DNA of 5,926 nt from Planctomycetales bacterium. GTDB taxonomy: Bacteria; Planctomycetota; Planctomycetia; Isosphaerales; Isosphaeraceae. Positions 5,906 through 5,926 of this stretch are shown piece by piece; position 1 is the first letter of the stretch; the number at the start of each line of letters is the position of its first letter. The position numbers and the translations under genes are program-made. A model generated the notes under the pieces. It did not search any database. It was not told where the DNA came from and worked only from the letters and a program-made list of their open reading frames with translations. The stretch lies in the NCBI GenBank assembly GCA_027451455.1, contig DAIDJI010000368.1, positions 1-5,926 on the forward strand, given 5' to 3'.

Positions 5906-5926
5906 GGCGACGGGTTCACCTCCAGG

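Noticed and set aside
5860..5926. Short leader peptide (GTG start after GGAG) upstream of the hydrolase
   Set aside because: The frame would be only about 17 codons and has no run of regulatory codons or attenuator structure; the match is probably chance.

Overview
The window carries five genes, all on the minus strand, in high-GC DNA. The predicted proteins look most like those of a planctomycete, probably the Isosphaeraceae/Isosphaerales. This rests on three resemblances recalled from memory, not on a search: a secreted two-module alpha/beta hydrolase with a motif like 'DRFLLRQ' near its N-terminus; a small protein joining a sigma-region-4-like helix-turn-helix to a 'CCMVCHASGMDDHP' cysteine cluster; and a papain-like protein with 'QQIGDCVSFG' and 'VQSWGP' motifs. 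No plus-strand gene is supported. The long plus-strand frames lie antisense to real genes and read as GC-driven shadows.

Read in the direction of transcription (right to left), the layout is as follows. At 5826-3472 lies an exported, tandem alpha/beta hydrolase of 784 residues. Its first hydrolase module has Gly at the nucleophile position, while the second keeps a Ser/Asp/His set. The gene ends before a credible intrinsic terminator (3354-3379). A 356-bp non-coding stretch follows (3471-3116), with an AT-rich palindrome and a possible promoter. Then come four small genes with good Shine-Dalgarno sites, separated by gaps of 295, 102 and 149 bp: an HTH/Cys-cluster protein (3115-2516), a one-helix membrane protein (2220-1783), a papain-like cysteine-peptidase homologue (1680-781), and a membrane-anchored coiled-coil protein (631-140).

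The hydrolase is cut off from the other four by its terminator and is probably an independent catabolic gene, acting on an ester such as an acylated polysaccharide. The four small genes may form one cassette: a putative DNA-binding protein, then two single-span membrane proteins flanking a papain-like protein that has no signal peptide. That layout would suit a phage- or mobile-element-derived module or a planctomycete-specific membrane/peptidase system. The window contains no integrase, transposase, phage structural gene, tRNA, CRISPR array or clear direct repeat to prove mobility. The cassette is the best candidate here for an undescribed system, and its function remains unknown.
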